Source: Gammaproteobacteria bacterium (GTDB taxonomy: Bacteria > Pseudomonadota > Gammaproteobacteria > Xanthomonadales > Xanthomonadaceae). From it: 7,602 bases of DNA. Of this stretch, positions 6,977 to 7,602 are shown in pieces. The notes beneath the pieces were generated by a model. The model did no database searches and was not told the origin of the DNA. It saw only the letters and a list, made by a program, of their open reading frames with translations. How positions within the stretch are numbered: the stretch's first letter is position 1; each line of letters starts with the position of its first letter. The stretch covers positions 1 through 7,602 of the forward strand of contig JANYBA010000352.1 of NCBI GenBank assembly GCA_025360985.1. The letters are read 5' to 3'. The position numbers and the translations under genes were made by a program.

Positions 6977-7401
6977 AGCTCGGCAGCCAGGGCAGCGCCG
7001 GCAGCGACGAACCGGAGATCAACCTGATCTCGCTGATCGACGTCCTGTTCTGCCTGATCCTGTTCCTGGTCATGACCACGACGTTCACCCAGCGCTCGGT
7101 GATGAAACTGCAGCTGCCGCAGGCGCAATCCGAGGCCAAAGCGGATCCTGGCAACACCCTGGTCATCGCCATCAACGCCGATGGCAAGTATTTCGTCGGC
7201 AACAATGAAGTGCTGAAGACCGACCTGGCGTCGGTCAAGGACGCCATCGTGAGGGTCGCCGGCGATGATCGAAAACAGCCGGTGGTGTTGCGCGCCGACG
7301 GCCGGACCCCGCATCAGGCCGTAATCACGGCCATGGACGCGCTCGGTCAACTTGGATTCACGCGCTTGGCGATCGCGACCGCTCCCGAGAAACGACAGTG
7401 A
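6973..7401 (+). CDS. exbD: ExbD/TolR-family biopolymer transport protein
   Basis: This 142-residue protein has a short cytoplasmic N-terminus, one membrane helix at about 16-38 (INLISLIDVLFCLILFLVMT) and a periplasmic domain to the end. D23 in LIDVLF corresponds to the proton-carrying Asp25 of E. coli ExbD, so the pump residue is kept. The periplasmic part contains the family pattern VVLRADGRTPHQAVITAMDALGQLGF-like (from about residue 106), the ExbD/TolR fold. The GTG start overlaps the exbB stop by four bases; the frame extends upstream within exbB but lacks family similarity there. The gene closes with GTGA that also starts msbA. ExbB and ExbD therefore form a coupled pair for a pentamer-dimer type motor. 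Confidence 0.93.
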   Translation: MKLGSQGSAGSDEPEINLISLIDVLFCLILFLVMTTTFTQRSVMKLQLPQAQSEAKADPGNTLVIAINADGKYFVGNNEVLKTDLASVKDAIVRVAGDDRKQPVVLRADGRTPHQAVITAMDALGQLGFTRLAIATAPEKRQ

Positions 7402-7602
7402 CCGAAGCGACGCCGAAACCCTGGCAGACGTACCGTCGCCTGCTCGGGTACGCGCATCCGTACAAGGGATTCCTGGCGGCCGCCGGGCTGGGCATGATCA
7501 TCGAGGCGGCCGCGGCCGGCGCGTTCACGTCATTGATGCATCCCATGGTCGACCAGACCTTCGTCGCCCGAGACCCGACCGTGCGCTGGAGCCTGCCGCT
7601 GG
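7398..7602 (+). CDS. msbA: Lipid A export ABC transporter MsbA, N-terminal part (partial)
   Basis: The first 68 codons are visible and the frame is open to the window end. The start is GTG at 7398, overlapping the exbD stop. The protein begins VTEATPKPWQTYRRLLGYAH, followed by a hydrophobic TM1 (about residues 24-45) and then FTSLMHPMVDQTFVARD. This aligns with the E. coli MsbA N-terminus (STWQTFRRLWPTIAPFK, then LSLLKPLLDDGFGKTD). MsbA flips lipid A-core across the inner membrane using ATP; its nucleotide-binding domain lies outside the window. Position after exbBD agrees with the exbB-exbD-msbA-lpxK order known in Pseudomonas and Xanthomonas relatives, so lpxK is expected next. Other type I exporter half-transporters cannot be fully excluded from the N-terminus alone. 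Confidence 0.87.
   Translation, partial: MTEATPKPWQTYRRLLGYAHPYKGFLAAAGLGMIIEAAAAGAFTSLMHPMVDQTFVARDPTVRWSLPL

Overview
The window is a GC-rich, fully coding stretch from a gammaproteobacterium. Gene content and order, together with remembered arrangements, point to the Xanthomonadales (Xanthomonas/Lysobacter-like). The order is sdhA-sdhB-MAPEG-sdhE-ygfX-lolC-lolD-comEC-exbB-exbD-msbA, all on the + strand. No tRNA, rRNA, CRISPR array, insertion sequence or prophage gene is visible, and no stretch over 300 bases lacks a gene. The longest gap between genes is 63 bases (6260-6322).

Region 1 (1-2020) is respiration. It holds the C-terminal end of the succinate dehydrogenase flavoprotein SdhA, then the complete iron-sulfur subunit SdhB, which has all ten or more expected cluster cysteines plus the quinone-site Trp and His. 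A small four-helix MAPEG-type membrane protein follows, then SdhE, which helps attach FAD to SdhA, and its usual partner YgfX, a two-helix membrane protein. Genes here are separated by 1 base or overlap.

Region 2 (2017-3964) is outer-membrane lipoprotein release. One LolC/LolE-type permease carries a LolC-like Hook loop and is followed by the LolD ATPase. No second permease gene is present here, so a LolF-like homodimer with LolD is plausible.

Region 3 (3968-6259) is a 763-residue ComEC/Rec2 DNA-uptake channel, with an N-terminal OB-like domain, a membrane channel domain and a C-terminal metallo-beta-lactamase domain.

Region 4 (6260-7602) starts with a 63-base gap that carries a perfect 8-bp stem-loop. 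Next come an ExbB/TolQ-type and an ExbD/TolR-type proton-channel pair, then the start of msbA, the lipid A flippase, which runs off the window. No tonB is next to the exb pair.

Overlapping or nearly touching starts and stops join sdhA through comEC, and then exbB through msbA, so both groups look translationally coupled. The only credible transcriptional break is the stem-loop gap. Most of this is a known core envelope/respiration neighbourhood rather than an exotic new system. The parts least explained are the MAPEG protein inside the sdh cluster, the job of the TonB-less ExbBD pair beside msbA, and the stem-loop.
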